Origin: Lachnospiraceae bacterium UBA1066
Lineage (GTDB): Bacteria > Bacillota > Clostridia > Lachnospirales > Lachnospiraceae
Direction of reading: 5' to 3'
DNA: 18,072 nt
Assembly (NCBI GenBank): GCA_002316215.1
Contig: DCDB01000105.1
Location: 1 to 18,072 of the forward strand
Each line of letters opens with the position of its first letter. Position 1 is the stretch's first letter. The notes below the pieces were generated by a model. That model made no database searches. It was given only the letters and a program-made list of their open reading frames with translations, and was not told the DNA's origin. This document shows, one piece after another, positions 8,050 to 16,035 of this stretch. The position numbers and the translations under genes were made by a program.

Positions 8050-8216
8050 ATTTCATCCTATCAAAACCGTTTCAAATAAACAGTTCATAATCCTGCTTTC
8101 TTGTTCATTTTCAAAACATTCAGCTTTTAAATTTCATGTTTCCTGTCGATAAATTATCTGTTGGTACAAGTTTAAAAGAGTAGGGTAATGCCCCCTTTTA
8201 ATTTAATTTTTCGTAC

Positions 8217-8238
8217 AAAAAAAGACAGGGCACCCCTG
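8217..8238 (-). terminator. candidate Rho-independent terminator
   Basis: On the minus strand CAGGG-GTG-CCCTG (8226-8238) forms a 5-bp stem with a 3-base loop, followed by TC and seven T residues. The stem is short but perfect and G+C rich. It lies beyond the stronger terminator at 8583-8630, so it may serve as a back-up or belong to a gene since lost. Confidence 0.5.
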
Positions 8239-8321
8239 CCGCGATTCCATATTGAACCATCAGGATATTCTATGAAAAATGTCATATCACGAAATGTCCG
8301 AAGAAAAGAAAAGCATAAAAA

Positions 8322-8483
8322 ATGAGCTGTGCCATCCTCAGGGAATGTGAAAATTATAAAACAGAGCAAGTAGCGACAAAGCTTATCAACTATGATCTTT
8401 GCATCGGATGCATGTGCTGCCATGAAATGTGTATGTTCAAAGAAGTCAGGCTCGAGAACACAAATAAAGCTGCGGAGCTCTGA
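8322..8483 (+). pseudogene. ferredoxin-like 4Fe-4S fragment (possible DUF362-type C-terminal remnant)
   Basis: This 53-codon plus-strand frame contains N-Y-D-L-C-I-G-C-M-C-C-H-E-M-C (residues 23-37). That is a C-x2-C-x2-C-x3-C spacing, with C27, C30, C33 and C37 as likely ligands and C32 extra. The pattern, including the C-C-H-E-x-C run, resembles the C-terminal iron-sulfur tail of DUF362-type proteins, where it is preceded by a much larger domain that is absent here. An in-frame stop (TAA, 8316-8318) lies just before the ATG and no clear ribosome binding site is seen. It is the only plausible plus-strand coding sequence in the window, and a terminator follows about 100 bases later. It is read as the tail of a decayed gene; a genuine small ferredoxin-like protein cannot be excluded. 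Confidence 0.42.
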
Positions 8484-8582
8484 AGAAAATGTTCCACGCA
8501 TTACCTGCGGCAGTGAAGTTACACATTTTTGCCCTGACAGATTCCGTTTAAACATACCTGACTTAAAATTCCAGTATATTTT

Positions 8583-8630
8583 AAAAAGGGCTTCCGCTTT
8601 AGAGATATCTCCAAAACGGAAGCCCTTTTT
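8583..8630. terminator. bidirectional Rho-independent terminator
   Basis: The arms 8583-8596 (AAAAAGGGCTTCCG) and 8617-8630 (CGGAAGCCCTTTTT) are perfectly complementary over 14 bp around a 20-base loop that contains AGATATCT. Both strands end in a T run. On the minus strand it lies 66 bases after the flavoenzyme stop and should end that transcript; on the plus strand it follows the iron-sulfur remnant. Confidence 0.9.
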
Positions 8631-8695
8631 AACTGTCTGCATACCTTTTCATTCGAGAAACAACATTATCTTATGATTCTTTCAAAAATCTCCTG

Positions 8696-10630
8696 TCAGA
8701 TTTTTATTCCGGCTTCATAACCTTCACGAACAGCAGTAAGCGCATTCCCGGCCTTGACAGAACATCCGATTTTGCAGACCTCCCCGCAGTATTTTCCGGC
8801 GATTTCGGAAATAGGATCATAAGCCTTATACCCGAAAGCAGATACAACAAGAGCCGCCGGCATCTTTACCCTGCTTCCGTTTTTATCTGTATATACAATA
8901 CCGTCGTTCTCCACTTCTGCAACTTTGGCTCCGGTCAGAACACGTACACCGGCTTTATGATTGAGATCCATCAATACAATCTTATTAACCGGCATCATAT
9001 CCATAAGGATTTCGTCTCTCATTTCCAGAATAGTCACATCATGGTTTGTCTGTGCAATAAACCCTGCCGTCTCACCGCCGACCTCACCGCCGCCGCAGAC
9101 AACAACCGGCCCGTTCGGAATATCACGGCGTCCCAGAAGAACATCCTCTGCCGTGCAGACATTGCTGCCGTCAAGTCCCGGGATCGGCGGCATCAGCGGA
9201 CGGGCTCCTGTAGCGACCACCACAGCATCCGGTTTTTCTGCCTTAATCAGATCCTCCGTAACTTCCGTGCTAAGATGTACCGGCACATGAAGGACTTCCA
9301 AAGACTTCCGGAGGGAGGACACAAAGGTTGCAAGCTCCCCTTTGCCTACCGGATAGGCAGCCGAACGGAATTGACCGCCAAGATGATCCTGTGCTTCGTA
9401 TACCGTTACTTTATGCCCTCTTTTTGCAGCTGTTTCCGCTGCCATAAGACCGGCAGGGCCTCCGCCTATTACCATGACTTTTTTGGATACGGCAGCCGCT
9501 TTCAGATTGTCCTCATATTCACGGCCTACGGACGGATTTACCAGACAGGTCACACAATTCCCGAGAAATAATTCCATTTCGCATCCCTGAAGGCACGCAA
9601 CACAATAGCGGATCTGATCGAATTTTCCGGCCCTGGCCTTTTCCGGAAGATAAGGATCTGTGATTGATCCCCTGCCCATACCTATGAAATCTGCTTTCCC
9701 CATTTTTATAATGGTATCTGCCATATGCGGATCATTGATGCGGTTCGTCACAATAACCGGTATGGATACCATTTTCCTGATCTGCTCCGCAACATCCATA
9801 TTGAAACCATGATCCAGGAACATAGGGCCGATAGCCTGTCCCAGGGGCGGCGACTGATAAATGCCGTTCGTGACATGGATTCCGTCAAATCCGAGTTCTT
9901 CCATGTGACGGACCAGTTCATACGTTTCCGCCTCTGTACGGCCTCCCATTACAAATTCGTTGCGTGAAAAGCGTACAGTCACCGGGAAATCCTCCCCGAC
10001 GGCCTTGCGGACCGCAGCATAAATTTCGTCAAGAAAACGAACACGGTTATCAAAACACCCGCCATATTCATCCGTTCTTTTATTAATCAGCGGAGAAAGG
10101 AAAGAGGAAATCAGATAGCCATGCGCTGCATGAACTTCAACTCCATCGAATCCTGCCTGTTTTGCGCGGCCGGCGGCATTTCCGAAATTCTTTACCATCT
10201 CCTGAATTTCATCAACGGACATCTCTCTTGCTAAAGACATGCAGAGCGGGCATTTGGTAGGCGACGGGGCAATCGGCTGAACACCGCCGTTTACCGCCGG
10301 AGAGCTTTGGCGGCCCGGATGATAAATCTGGCAGAATATCTTTGACGGATACTGATGGATACGGTCTGTCAGCTGCCTGCTGCCTTCAATCTGGTCATCC
10401 CTATAAAGTCCCGGGATATATTTGTATCCCTTGCCATGCTCTTCCACCGCATAATCCTCAGTAATCAGCAGTCCGAAACCGCCTTTGGCCTTCTCTTCCA
10501 TATAGCGGATATAACGTTCCGTGATCATACCGTCTTCCGTGCAGTAGTTTGTGACCATTGCCGGAACGACCAGACGATTTGGGATTGTGCAGCTTCCGAT
10601 TTTTTTCGGTGTAAACAGTTCTGTCAGCAT
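8696..10630 (-). CDS. old yellow enzyme/2,4-dienoyl-CoA reductase-type flavoprotein (FMN, 4Fe-4S, FAD)
   Basis: The 644-residue protein has the three-part plan of 2,4-dienoyl-CoA reductase (FadH), trimethylamine dehydrogenase and the bile-acid enzymes BaiCD and BaiH. Residues 1-340 are an FMN-binding TIM barrel with Y-H-P-G-R-Q (103-108) and H-A-A-H (167-170). A 4Fe-4S site follows at C343, C346, C350 and C362 (C-x2-C-x3-C-x11-C). Then come an FAD-binding Rossmann motif, V-I-G-G-G-P-A-G (387-394), and a second nucleotide-binding motif, C-G-G-G-E-V-G-G-E (512-520), for NAD(P)H. The likely role is reduction of an activated C=C bond, or its reverse, in the cytoplasm; the substrate is unknown. 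AGGAGG lies 9 bases before the ATG. The gene stands alone between terminators, with a MerR-type promoter in front and a MerR regulator gene upstream. Confidence 0.93.
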   Translation of the reverse strand: MLTELFTPKKIGSCTIPNRLVVPAMVTNYCTEDGMITERYIRYMEEKAKGGFGLLITEDYAVEEHGKGYKYIPGLYRDDQIEGSRQLTDRIHQYPSKIFCQIYHPGRQSSPAVNGGVQPIAPSPTKCPLCMSLAREMSVDEIQEMVKNFGNAAGRAKQAGFDGVEVHAAHGYLISSFLSPLINKRTDEYGGCFDNRVRFLDEIYAAVRKAVGEDFPVTVRFSRNEFVMGGRTEAETYELVRHMEELGFDGIHVTNGIYQSPPLGQAIGPMFLDHGFNMDVAEQIRKMVSIPVIVTNRINDPHMADTIIKMGKADFIGMGRGSITDPYLPEKARAGKFDQIRYCVACLQGCEMELFLGNCVTCLVNPSVGREYEDNLKAAAVSKKVMVIGGGPAGLMAAETAAKRGHKVTVYEAQDHLGGQFRSAAYPVGKGELATFVSSLRKSLEVLHVPVHLSTEVTEDLIKAEKPDAVVVATGARPLMPPIPGLDGSNVCTAEDVLLGRRDIPNGPVVVCGGGEVGGETAGFIAQTNHDVTILEMRDEILMDMMPVNKIVLMDLNHKAGVRVLTGAKVAEVENDGIVYTDKNGSRVKMPAALVVSAFGYKAYDPISEIAGKYCGEVCKIGCSVKAGNALTAVREGYEAGIKI

Positions 10631-10690
10631 GCTTTATTCCTCCTGTATAATTTATTTAGCAACCCATTTTCAGATAGTTCTTATTCAAAT

Positions 10691-10721
10691 ATTGTAAATC
10701 CTGTAAGCTTTCCAAGGTCAA
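10691..10721 (-). promoter_or_regulatory. MerR-type promoter (19-bp spacer) of the flavoenzyme gene
   Basis: On the minus strand TTGACC (10716-10721) and TACAAT (10691-10696) are good -35 and -10 boxes separated by 19 bp instead of 17. This long spacer is the hallmark of promoters activated by MerR-family proteins, which bind in the spacer and untwist it. The spacer region carries a partial dyad, CCT-N12-AGG. The -10 lies about 60 bases before the flavoenzyme ATG. The MerR-family gene immediately upstream is the obvious candidate regulator. Confidence 0.68.
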
Positions 10722-10724
10722 CGT

Positions 10725-10756
10725 AAAAAAGCAGGCCGGTAAAAGGCCTGTTTTTT
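10725..10756. terminator. bidirectional Rho-independent terminator after the MerR gene
   Basis: CAGGCC (10732-10737) pairs with GGCCTG (10745-10750) around a 7-base loop, flanked by six A residues on one side and six T residues on the other. Either strand therefore ends in a T run. It lies about 86 bases after the regulator's stop and just before the -35 box of the flavoenzyme promoter, insulating the two transcripts. Confidence 0.85.
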
Positions 10757-10842
10757 AGCACTCTGCATACTGTTAGGCATAAAATAAATCTTTTCGGCTG
10801 TTTCAGCAACATAAAACCCTGGAAGGGTTCCAAGGCTGCCGT

Positions 10843-11652
10843 CTACCGCTCCTGTATCGGTGCCTCAATTTCCATGAGGCGATGGAAACATCCCTGATTT
10901 TTCCCGCGGCTGATCAGCCTGCCGCCGATTCTCCCTGTAATCTGATATCCGTGCTCTCCGGCATATTCAATCACAGAATCTGTACAGGCATCTGAAAACT
11001 CGCCTATCTCACCCATATCGATCACGGTACAAAGACAGCAGTTCTCCGGAATCAGTATCCTGTCATCCGAATCCGGAATATGGAGTTCATCCGCATAGGA
11101 TTTTTCTATACTAAAGAACCATTCGTCTTCTCCCTCTTTCGTTTCCGAAAAGATAATGAATGGATCCGTAAACACAATATTCCTGCCGTCGAAAATCATT
11201 TTTCTTGTTGCATCTGCCATAAAAACCACGCCGTAATCATCATTTTTTGCGTTAAAAAAATGATACCGATAGCTGGCAGGAATTTTCCGGACAAAAAAAT
11301 TTTCGATATTCATGCGGCTGTTTTCTTCAAGCCATATTTTTTCATCTGCCCGCCGGCGCTTCATAACAGAATACTCCATCTCATGATCCAGTTTCCGGCG
11401 ATATTCCGAAAAACAGTTTACCAGCTTATTGCTGTAATCATCTTCCAGCATTTCCCCGATTTCTCTGACTCCGATATCCCACTGTTTGTAATTCAGAATT
11501 TCCTCCAGGGTAAAGAAATCAATGGTAGTATAAACCCGATAATTATTATTTTCCGTTCTCCCGGGTCTTACGGCTCCGCATTTTTCATAATAGCGGATCA
11601 GGTCACTTGATATGTTCAGAAGCTCCGCCATATCTCCGATTCTGTATTTCAT
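10843..11652 (-). CDS. MerR-family transcriptional regulator with a GyrI-like effector domain
   Basis: The 269-residue protein begins with a MerR winged helix: Y-R-I-G-D-M-A-E-L-L-N-I (3-14), then L-I-R-Y-Y-E-K-C-G (18-26) and N-Y-R-V-Y (37-41). A basic, helical linker follows at about 75-115. The C-terminal 150 residues look like a GyrI/BmrR-type small-molecule binding domain, judged by size and predicted strand pattern, without a clear signature motif. No metal-binding cysteine set of the MerR/CueR kind is evident, so an organic ligand is more likely. GGAG lies 8 bases before the ATG. The gene precedes the flavoenzyme gene, whose promoter has the 19-bp spacer expected for MerR control, so it probably activates that gene when the substrate or a related compound is present. 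Confidence 0.88.
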   Translation of the reverse strand: MKYRIGDMAELLNISSDLIRYYEKCGAVRPGRTENNNYRVYTTIDFFTLEEILNYKQWDIGVREIGEMLEDDYSNKLVNCFSEYRRKLDHEMEYSVMKRRRADEKIWLEENSRMNIENFFVRKIPASYRYHFFNAKNDDYGVVFMADATRKMIFDGRNIVFTDPFIIFSETKEGEDEWFFSIEKSYADELHIPDSDDRILIPENCCLCTVIDMGEIGEFSDACTDSVIEYAGEHGYQITGRIGGRLISRGKNQGCFHRLMEIEAPIQER

Positions 11653-11693
11653 AGTGTTTCTCCGTCCATGATACGTTTCTTCTCATAGCTTAC

Positions 11694-11702
11694 AGTATAC
11701 CA
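11694..11702 (-). promoter_or_regulatory. candidate extended -10 promoter of the MerR gene
   Basis: The minus strand reads TGGTATACT, an extended -10 (TG-N-TATACT), about 40 bases before the regulator's ATG. No good -35 stands at the usual distance, which fits an extended -10 promoter. Confidence 0.38.
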
Positions 11703-11711
11703 TTTAAATAT

Positions 11712-12380
11712 TTATTCTGCCTCAGGTGATGCGCTGCTTCTGCCTAAAACTCTGTTCATTAATTTCGTCATTGGCCTGCAGATTGGTTTGGAGAGCAATC
11801 CTACAAACATTGCCGCCGCAATTGTTCCTTCCCTTACCCCAAGTAATTTGCCTTTAATGAAAATACCGGTTAAAGCAGCAATTGCAACTAAAATGCAATC
11901 GAAACATACCTTCATACTGCTGAATTTCACAGGTGCAACTTTGCAGACTGCCAAAACAAGTCCCTCACCCGCCAGAGTTACTACATTTGCCGTAACCTCC
12001 ATGCTGACGCCTGCAGCAACCATTACAATGCCAATAATGCAAAAAAGCCATTGCATGAGATATGAAGAATAATGAACCCCGTCTAAAAGCCATACTGCGA
12101 AATCAATCATAAATCCAAAAGCAATGGCAACCGGAAGCTGCATCAACTGGACGAACTGGTAATTCCTTCTTAAAATCAAGACCTGTAAAAGAATAAATAC
12201 ACAATGCATTGCTATGGTTATTTTTCCTACTGTTATCGGCATGATTAAACTTAATACATATGGCACACTTGAGATCGGCGATGTGCCAAGATCTGCTTTA
12301 ATGGAAAAAGCAACTCCAAAGGACATAGCAAATAAACCTGTAAAAAAGAACAAGTATCTTTTAACACATTCAGTTTTCAT
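11712..12380 (-). CDS. YczE/YyaS/YitT-type integral membrane protein
   Basis: The 222-residue protein is strongly hydrophobic, with about five membrane segments. It opens with the family's typical G-L-F-A-M-S-F-G-V-A-F-S-I-K-A-D-L-G-T-S-P-I-S, in which A-D-L-G-T-S-P is characteristic of YczE/YyaS-like proteins. A second glycine-rich segment, G-V-S-M-E-V-T-A-N-V, supports this. Function is not established for the family. The ATG at 12380 is chosen because AAGGAAAG lies 9 bases upstream; an in-frame TTG at 12401 would add seven residues but would swallow that site. The gene looks more A+T rich than its neighbours by eye. It lies downstream of the TetR/kinase gene on the same strand, 156 bases after its stop, so it could be co-transcribed or a regulatory target. 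Confidence 0.8.
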   Translation of the reverse strand: MKTECVKRYLFFFTGLFAMSFGVAFSIKADLGTSPISSVPYVLSLIMPITVGKITIAMHCVFILLQVLILRRNYQFVQLMQLPVAIAFGFMIDFAVWLLDGVHYSSYLMQWLFCIIGIVMVAAGVSMEVTANVVTLAGEGLVLAVCKVAPVKFSSMKVCFDCILVAIAALTGIFIKGKLLGVREGTIAAAMFVGLLSKPICRPMTKLMNRVLGRSSASPEAE

Positions 12381-12536
12381 CAACGCTTTCTTTCCTTTCA
12401 AATTATTCTGTCATATTGAAAGGTTGAAAGCCGTCTCCTTTATTTCTGGGAAGATTTGGTATTTCCCAAACCCAAATAATGATATTTTTCAAAACACGCC
12501 TTCTTTGCAGCTACTATTAAGAAGCATACATTTTAT

Positions 12537-15500
12537 TCAATCCTGATCTGGTTCTGAATCCTTTTCAATACATTTCTGCAGCGTTTCATACATCTTTCTT
12601 GGTTCGACCGGTTTTGTGATATATGCGTTCATGCCCGCTTCCTTAGCCGCGTGCACGCTTTCTTCAAAGGCATCTGCAGTCATGGCGATGATTGGAACTT
12701 TAAGTGCGTCCTGCCGCTTCAGTGTACGGATATTTCTCGTCGCCTCGTACCCGTCCATCTCCGGCATACGAATATCCATCAGTACCAAATCATAGTAGCC
12801 TTCCGGAGAAGCAGCAAACTTTTCAAGTCCAATGATACCATTTTCTGCTGCTTCCACAAGCATTCCTTTATTCTTCAGCAGCATAGCCGCAATCTCTGTG
12901 TTCATCTGGTTATCCTCACACAGCAGGATACGCCGCCCCTTCAGGGATTCCAGACTTTCCGCTTTTGGCTTTTCCTCCAAACCATTCTGGAGCTTTGTCA
13001 CAGGAATGGTAATCTCCCATCGGGTGCCCGCATGCAGGCGGCTTTCAACCCGAATCGTACCGTCCAGAAGGTCAACGTATTTTTTGACAATAGAAAGACC
13101 CAGTCCCGTGCCCGGCGACTGCACAGACTCTGAACGTTTTTCCTGTGAGAACGGCTCGTACATGTGCTTCATAAATTCTTCACTCATACCGATGCCGGTA
13201 TCCTCAACGATGAAGCCGCAGCTTTCTTTTTCGGGACATTGGGAGTGGCAATATGGCGTCACTGTGACAGTCCCGCCGGCGTGCGTAAATTTAATTGCAT
13301 TGGAGATCAGATTCAAGGCAATCTTGTTGATTTTGAGTCTGTCCGCCCACATAGGCTCATTTCGGTAATTACTGAGTTCTTCGATCAGATGAACCCCTTT
13401 CAGTTCAGCAGATGGTTTGAGCGCTGTAACGACTGCCGGGATCAGTTCATCTGACATCACAGTTTCCGGCTCAGGTACTGCCTTACCGCTCTCAATCCGC
13501 GACAAGTCCAGAGTATCGTTGACAAGATCGAGCAGAAGCTGCCCGGAAGATGCAATCTTTTCAAGATATTCCTGCTTTTTTTGCGGATTCTGCTCCTGCA
13601 GCGCAAAAGCCGTAAAGCCAAGAACGCCGTTTAAAGGAGTACGCAGGTCATGACTCATGCTGGACAGAAAATCCGACTTTGCGGCGGTTGCCGTCTCTGC
13701 CATCTCAAGTGCCTTGCGCAGGCGTGTCTCCTGTTCAAGCTGTTGCTGCTGCACCTCAGTGATGTCCGTTTTCACCAGGGAAAGAAAGCCATTTGCCCGG
13801 TCAAGATAGGAAAACTCCAGCAGTTTGCTGCGAATGCCGCTTTCCTCGTTGCTGTGAAAAAATGCTGAAATACTCTCTTTCTTTTCCAGTGATGCCAGCA
13901 CATTTGATAAATTCGTAAAATCCCTGTATTTCTCACGTTCTTCGGGCAGCACATATTTAATAAAAATAGAATTCAGGGTCTCCTCATAATCAGAATCGGC
14001 ACGGACAGCTTCTCGTCCTTTCCACCGTTTATTGGGAACGAACAGCATAAGCCTCTGCCTTTTTGCATCAATGCAGCAGACATAATCACATTGCTCCGCT
14101 ACGATTTTGTTGATGATTGCCTCAGACAGTTTCTTTTCCCGAATGCTGCTGAGGGCAAAAAAAGCAAATATATCACCACTCACCGGGTGCCTGGAAAGCG
14201 TTGTAACGCCCTGCAGCCAAAGTGTCCCCTGCCCTGCAGGGTTAGAACAGAACTCTCTGGTTACTGTCCGGTTTCCTTTTTCGAAGGCGTTAAGCAAATA
14301 AGACCGGTCGAGCAGTTCCGCGCAGCTTTTACGGTCTTCATCCCCCTTAACTTCCTGCATCATCCTTTCGGTAAGTTCGTCGTAGCTGCGTCCCTCCCAA
14401 CTTGCCGGAGGAGCCCCCCGTCCATGGAGCACGTCGACTCTGTTTTGCGTTAGATTGGAGCGCTGCGTCATCATATATGAGTCAGCAACAGAGTCTAAAA
14501 AAGATTGTGCAGCATCGTACTGCTCCTTTAACAGCTGTTCCTGCTTTTTTAAGTCATCAATGTCTGTGAATACGACATAGAGGTATTTAACCTCCGAAAT
14601 GGAAAACCAGGTAAAATTTGCGCTGACCCACTTGTATCCATCGTCCCGGATATGGATCCGGACTATAACAGGATACTTTCCGCGCTCCCCGTGGCTTGCC
14701 GCCAGCGCGCTGATAACATTGTCCCTGTCATCAGGGTGAACCTCCTGTAAAAAGCCGTTCTCTTTAGCGTCAGGAGTTTCTGTTTCCGTATAACCCCTGA
14801 ATTGCAGATATTCTTTAGAATAATGTTCAGCAACAATAGAACCGTCTTTTTTTCCCTTGTAAAGAACGGAACATGCAGGAAGGTGTCCAATGGTATCTAA
14901 AAGATTTTTTTCAACATTCTTTTTCCGCTGAACCTCAAGCTCCTGACGAAGCCCGACTTCTTTCGAGACATCACGGTAGGAGGCATAGAACAGCTTGCCA
15001 TTTGGCAAATTCTTCCGGAGTATTACATCTGTCTCTACCCAGGTATAATCTCCGCTGCTTGTTCTGAGACGAATTGGCGGAACCCGGAATCGCTTCTTGT
15101 TGAAGCCTGTCCGAAATGCCTCAAGCCCGACAGGCAGATCATCAGGGTGAACACCGCTGAACGCATTTTTATAATACGCGGCCCGAACCGCGCTCTGCTG
15201 CGGATCAACTTTCTCCGGAGTCGGCATATTGGGATTGATGAGCCGCATCTGCTGCGTATTGGCAAAAAGGATCTCCTGGTGCGTCTCATCCGGCATAAAC
15301 AGCACGCAGACTCCCGTCGGAATGTTATTCAGTATGTCGGATAAGCTGTCTGCCTGGCTGGACGGATTGAATGAGGATGCTTCGTCGCTGCTCCGTATTT
15401 TCCTATAGGACTCTGAAATTGTGGGCATGGGCAGAAGTTTTTGATAACCGGCCATAAGCCGAATCGTTATATCGGCCATTTGCTCCGGCGGTTCACAATA

Positions 15501-15974
15501 TCCTTTTTCCGACCATTTCCGTAACAAAGAAACGACCGTTGCGGACAGGTATTCCGGCAGATATTCCCGCGGAAAACCTTCAAGCTCACTTTCTTCCCGC
15601 ACCGCCATATAGCACAGGCAGCTGTTTTTTACCTGTATCCCGAAAAGAGGAAATAAATCGTTTTTTACAAACAGTAAATCGAAATATTGGTCAGCTTTTA
15701 TGAAAGAATAAAATTCCACAAAACGTGAGCGCAAGTCTCTATCAAAGGAATGATGCTTATTATAGTCCTCTTCGATTTGCGTCAGTTTATAGAGAACCAC
15801 AGCATCCTTAGAAACAAAGTTCTTGTAAAACGCCGTTCTGGATACGTCAGCGCAAGTACATATCTGTGAAACCGTGACCTTGCAATAGGGCTCTTCCTTC
15901 AGCAGCTTCATAAGCGCGGAACAAATCTGGGTCTTGGATTTTTCCATGGCTCTTTTATTGTTGATTGTGTTCAT
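12537..15974 (-). CDS. TetR-type DNA-binding domain fused to PAS-like sensors and a hybrid histidine kinase/receiver
   Basis: One uninterrupted frame encodes 1145 residues. Residues 13-60 form a TetR-type helix-turn-helix (V-S-Q-I-C-T-C-A-D-V-S-R-T-A-F-Y-K-N-F at 35-53), with a helical TetR-like body to about 185. PAS-like segments follow at about 212-340 and 358-478, with weaker ones at 485-612 and 617-745. A kinase core comes next: the H-box S-S-M-S-H-D-L-R-T-P with phospho-acceptor H775, the N-box with N892, D-T-G-I-G at 925-929 and G-T-G-L-G-L at 955-960. The receiver at 1014-1136 has the acidic pair E1020-D1021, phospho-acceptor D1067, T1099 and K1121. No membrane segment or signal peptide is seen, so it is cytosolic. 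There is no Hpt domain. AAGGGG lies 10 bases before the ATG. It presumably couples an internal signal to DNA binding within one chain; that is inference. Confidence 0.93.
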   Translation of the reverse strand: MNTINNKRAMEKSKTQICSALMKLLKEEPYCKVTVSQICTCADVSRTAFYKNFVSKDAVVLYKLTQIEEDYNKHHSFDRDLRSRFVEFYSFIKADQYFDLLFVKNDLFPLFGIQVKNSCLCYMAVREESELEGFPREYLPEYLSATVVSLLRKWSEKGYCEPPEQMADITIRLMAGYQKLLPMPTISESYRKIRSSDEASSFNPSSQADSLSDILNNIPTGVCVLFMPDETHQEILFANTQQMRLINPNMPTPEKVDPQQSAVRAAYYKNAFSGVHPDDLPVGLEAFRTGFNKKRFRVPPIRLRTSSGDYTWVETDVILRKNLPNGKLFYASYRDVSKEVGLRQELEVQRKKNVEKNLLDTIGHLPACSVLYKGKKDGSIVAEHYSKEYLQFRGYTETETPDAKENGFLQEVHPDDRDNVISALAASHGERGKYPVIVRIHIRDDGYKWVSANFTWFSISEVKYLYVVFTDIDDLKKQEQLLKEQYDAAQSFLDSVADSYMMTQRSNLTQNRVDVLHGRGAPPASWEGRSYDELTERMMQEVKGDEDRKSCAELLDRSYLLNAFEKGNRTVTREFCSNPAGQGTLWLQGVTTLSRHPVSGDIFAFFALSSIREKKLSEAIINKIVAEQCDYVCCIDAKRQRLMLFVPNKRWKGREAVRADSDYEETLNSIFIKYVLPEEREKYRDFTNLSNVLASLEKKESISAFFHSNEESGIRSKLLEFSYLDRANGFLSLVKTDITEVQQQQLEQETRLRKALEMAETATAAKSDFLSSMSHDLRTPLNGVLGFTAFALQEQNPQKKQEYLEKIASSGQLLLDLVNDTLDLSRIESGKAVPEPETVMSDELIPAVVTALKPSAELKGVHLIEELSNYRNEPMWADRLKINKIALNLISNAIKFTHAGGTVTVTPYCHSQCPEKESCGFIVEDTGIGMSEEFMKHMYEPFSQEKRSESVQSPGTGLGLSIVKKYVDLLDGTIRVESRLHAGTRWEITIPVTKLQNGLEEKPKAESLESLKGRRILLCEDNQMNTEIAAMLLKNKGMLVEAAENGIIGLEKFAASPEGYYDLVLMDIRMPEMDGYEATRNIRTLKRQDALKVPIIAMTADAFEESVHAAKEAGMNAYITKPVEPRKMYETLQKCIEKDSEPDQD

Positions 15975-16035
15975 ATTCGGTTCCCCTTATACGCAGGCAT
16001 GAAACTGAAAAATGAAATAGTGTGCATCTAAAGCC

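Larger units (their letters stand above)
8057..8695. other. gene-poor gap with terminators and a gene remnant
   Basis: No intact gene is supported in this 639-base stretch. It contains a plus-strand iron-sulfur protein remnant (8322-8483), a minus-strand terminator (8217-8238), a strong bidirectional terminator (8583-8630) and, at its left end, the leader of the phosphodiesterase/MFS unit. A minus-strand frame at 8172-8642 is open but contains both terminators and resembles nothing known, so it is not called. Confidence 0.7.

Noticed and set aside
7940..8056. N-terminal extension of the PhnP-like protein to the ATG at 8056
   Set aside because: The added residues are only repeat-encoded Lys/Arg/Glu/Gln, homology starts at 7939, and AGGAGG lies before 7939. 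It is kept as a finding about the repeat, not as the gene start.
8062..8076. AAACGGTTT-centred dyad that could be a LacI-type operator before the phosphodiesterase unit
   Set aside because: Symmetry breaks after four bases on each side and no LacI-family gene is nearby.
8172..8642. Minus-strand open frame of 156 codons between the flavoenzyme and phosphodiesterase genes
   Set aside because: It starts inside the strong terminator at 8583-8630, runs through the second terminator, has no ribosome binding site and resembles no known protein; the opposite strand holds a recognisable iron-sulfur motif.
12957..13653. Long plus-strand open frames opposite the TetR/kinase gene
   Set aside because: They are antisense shadows of a clearly conserved kinase core.
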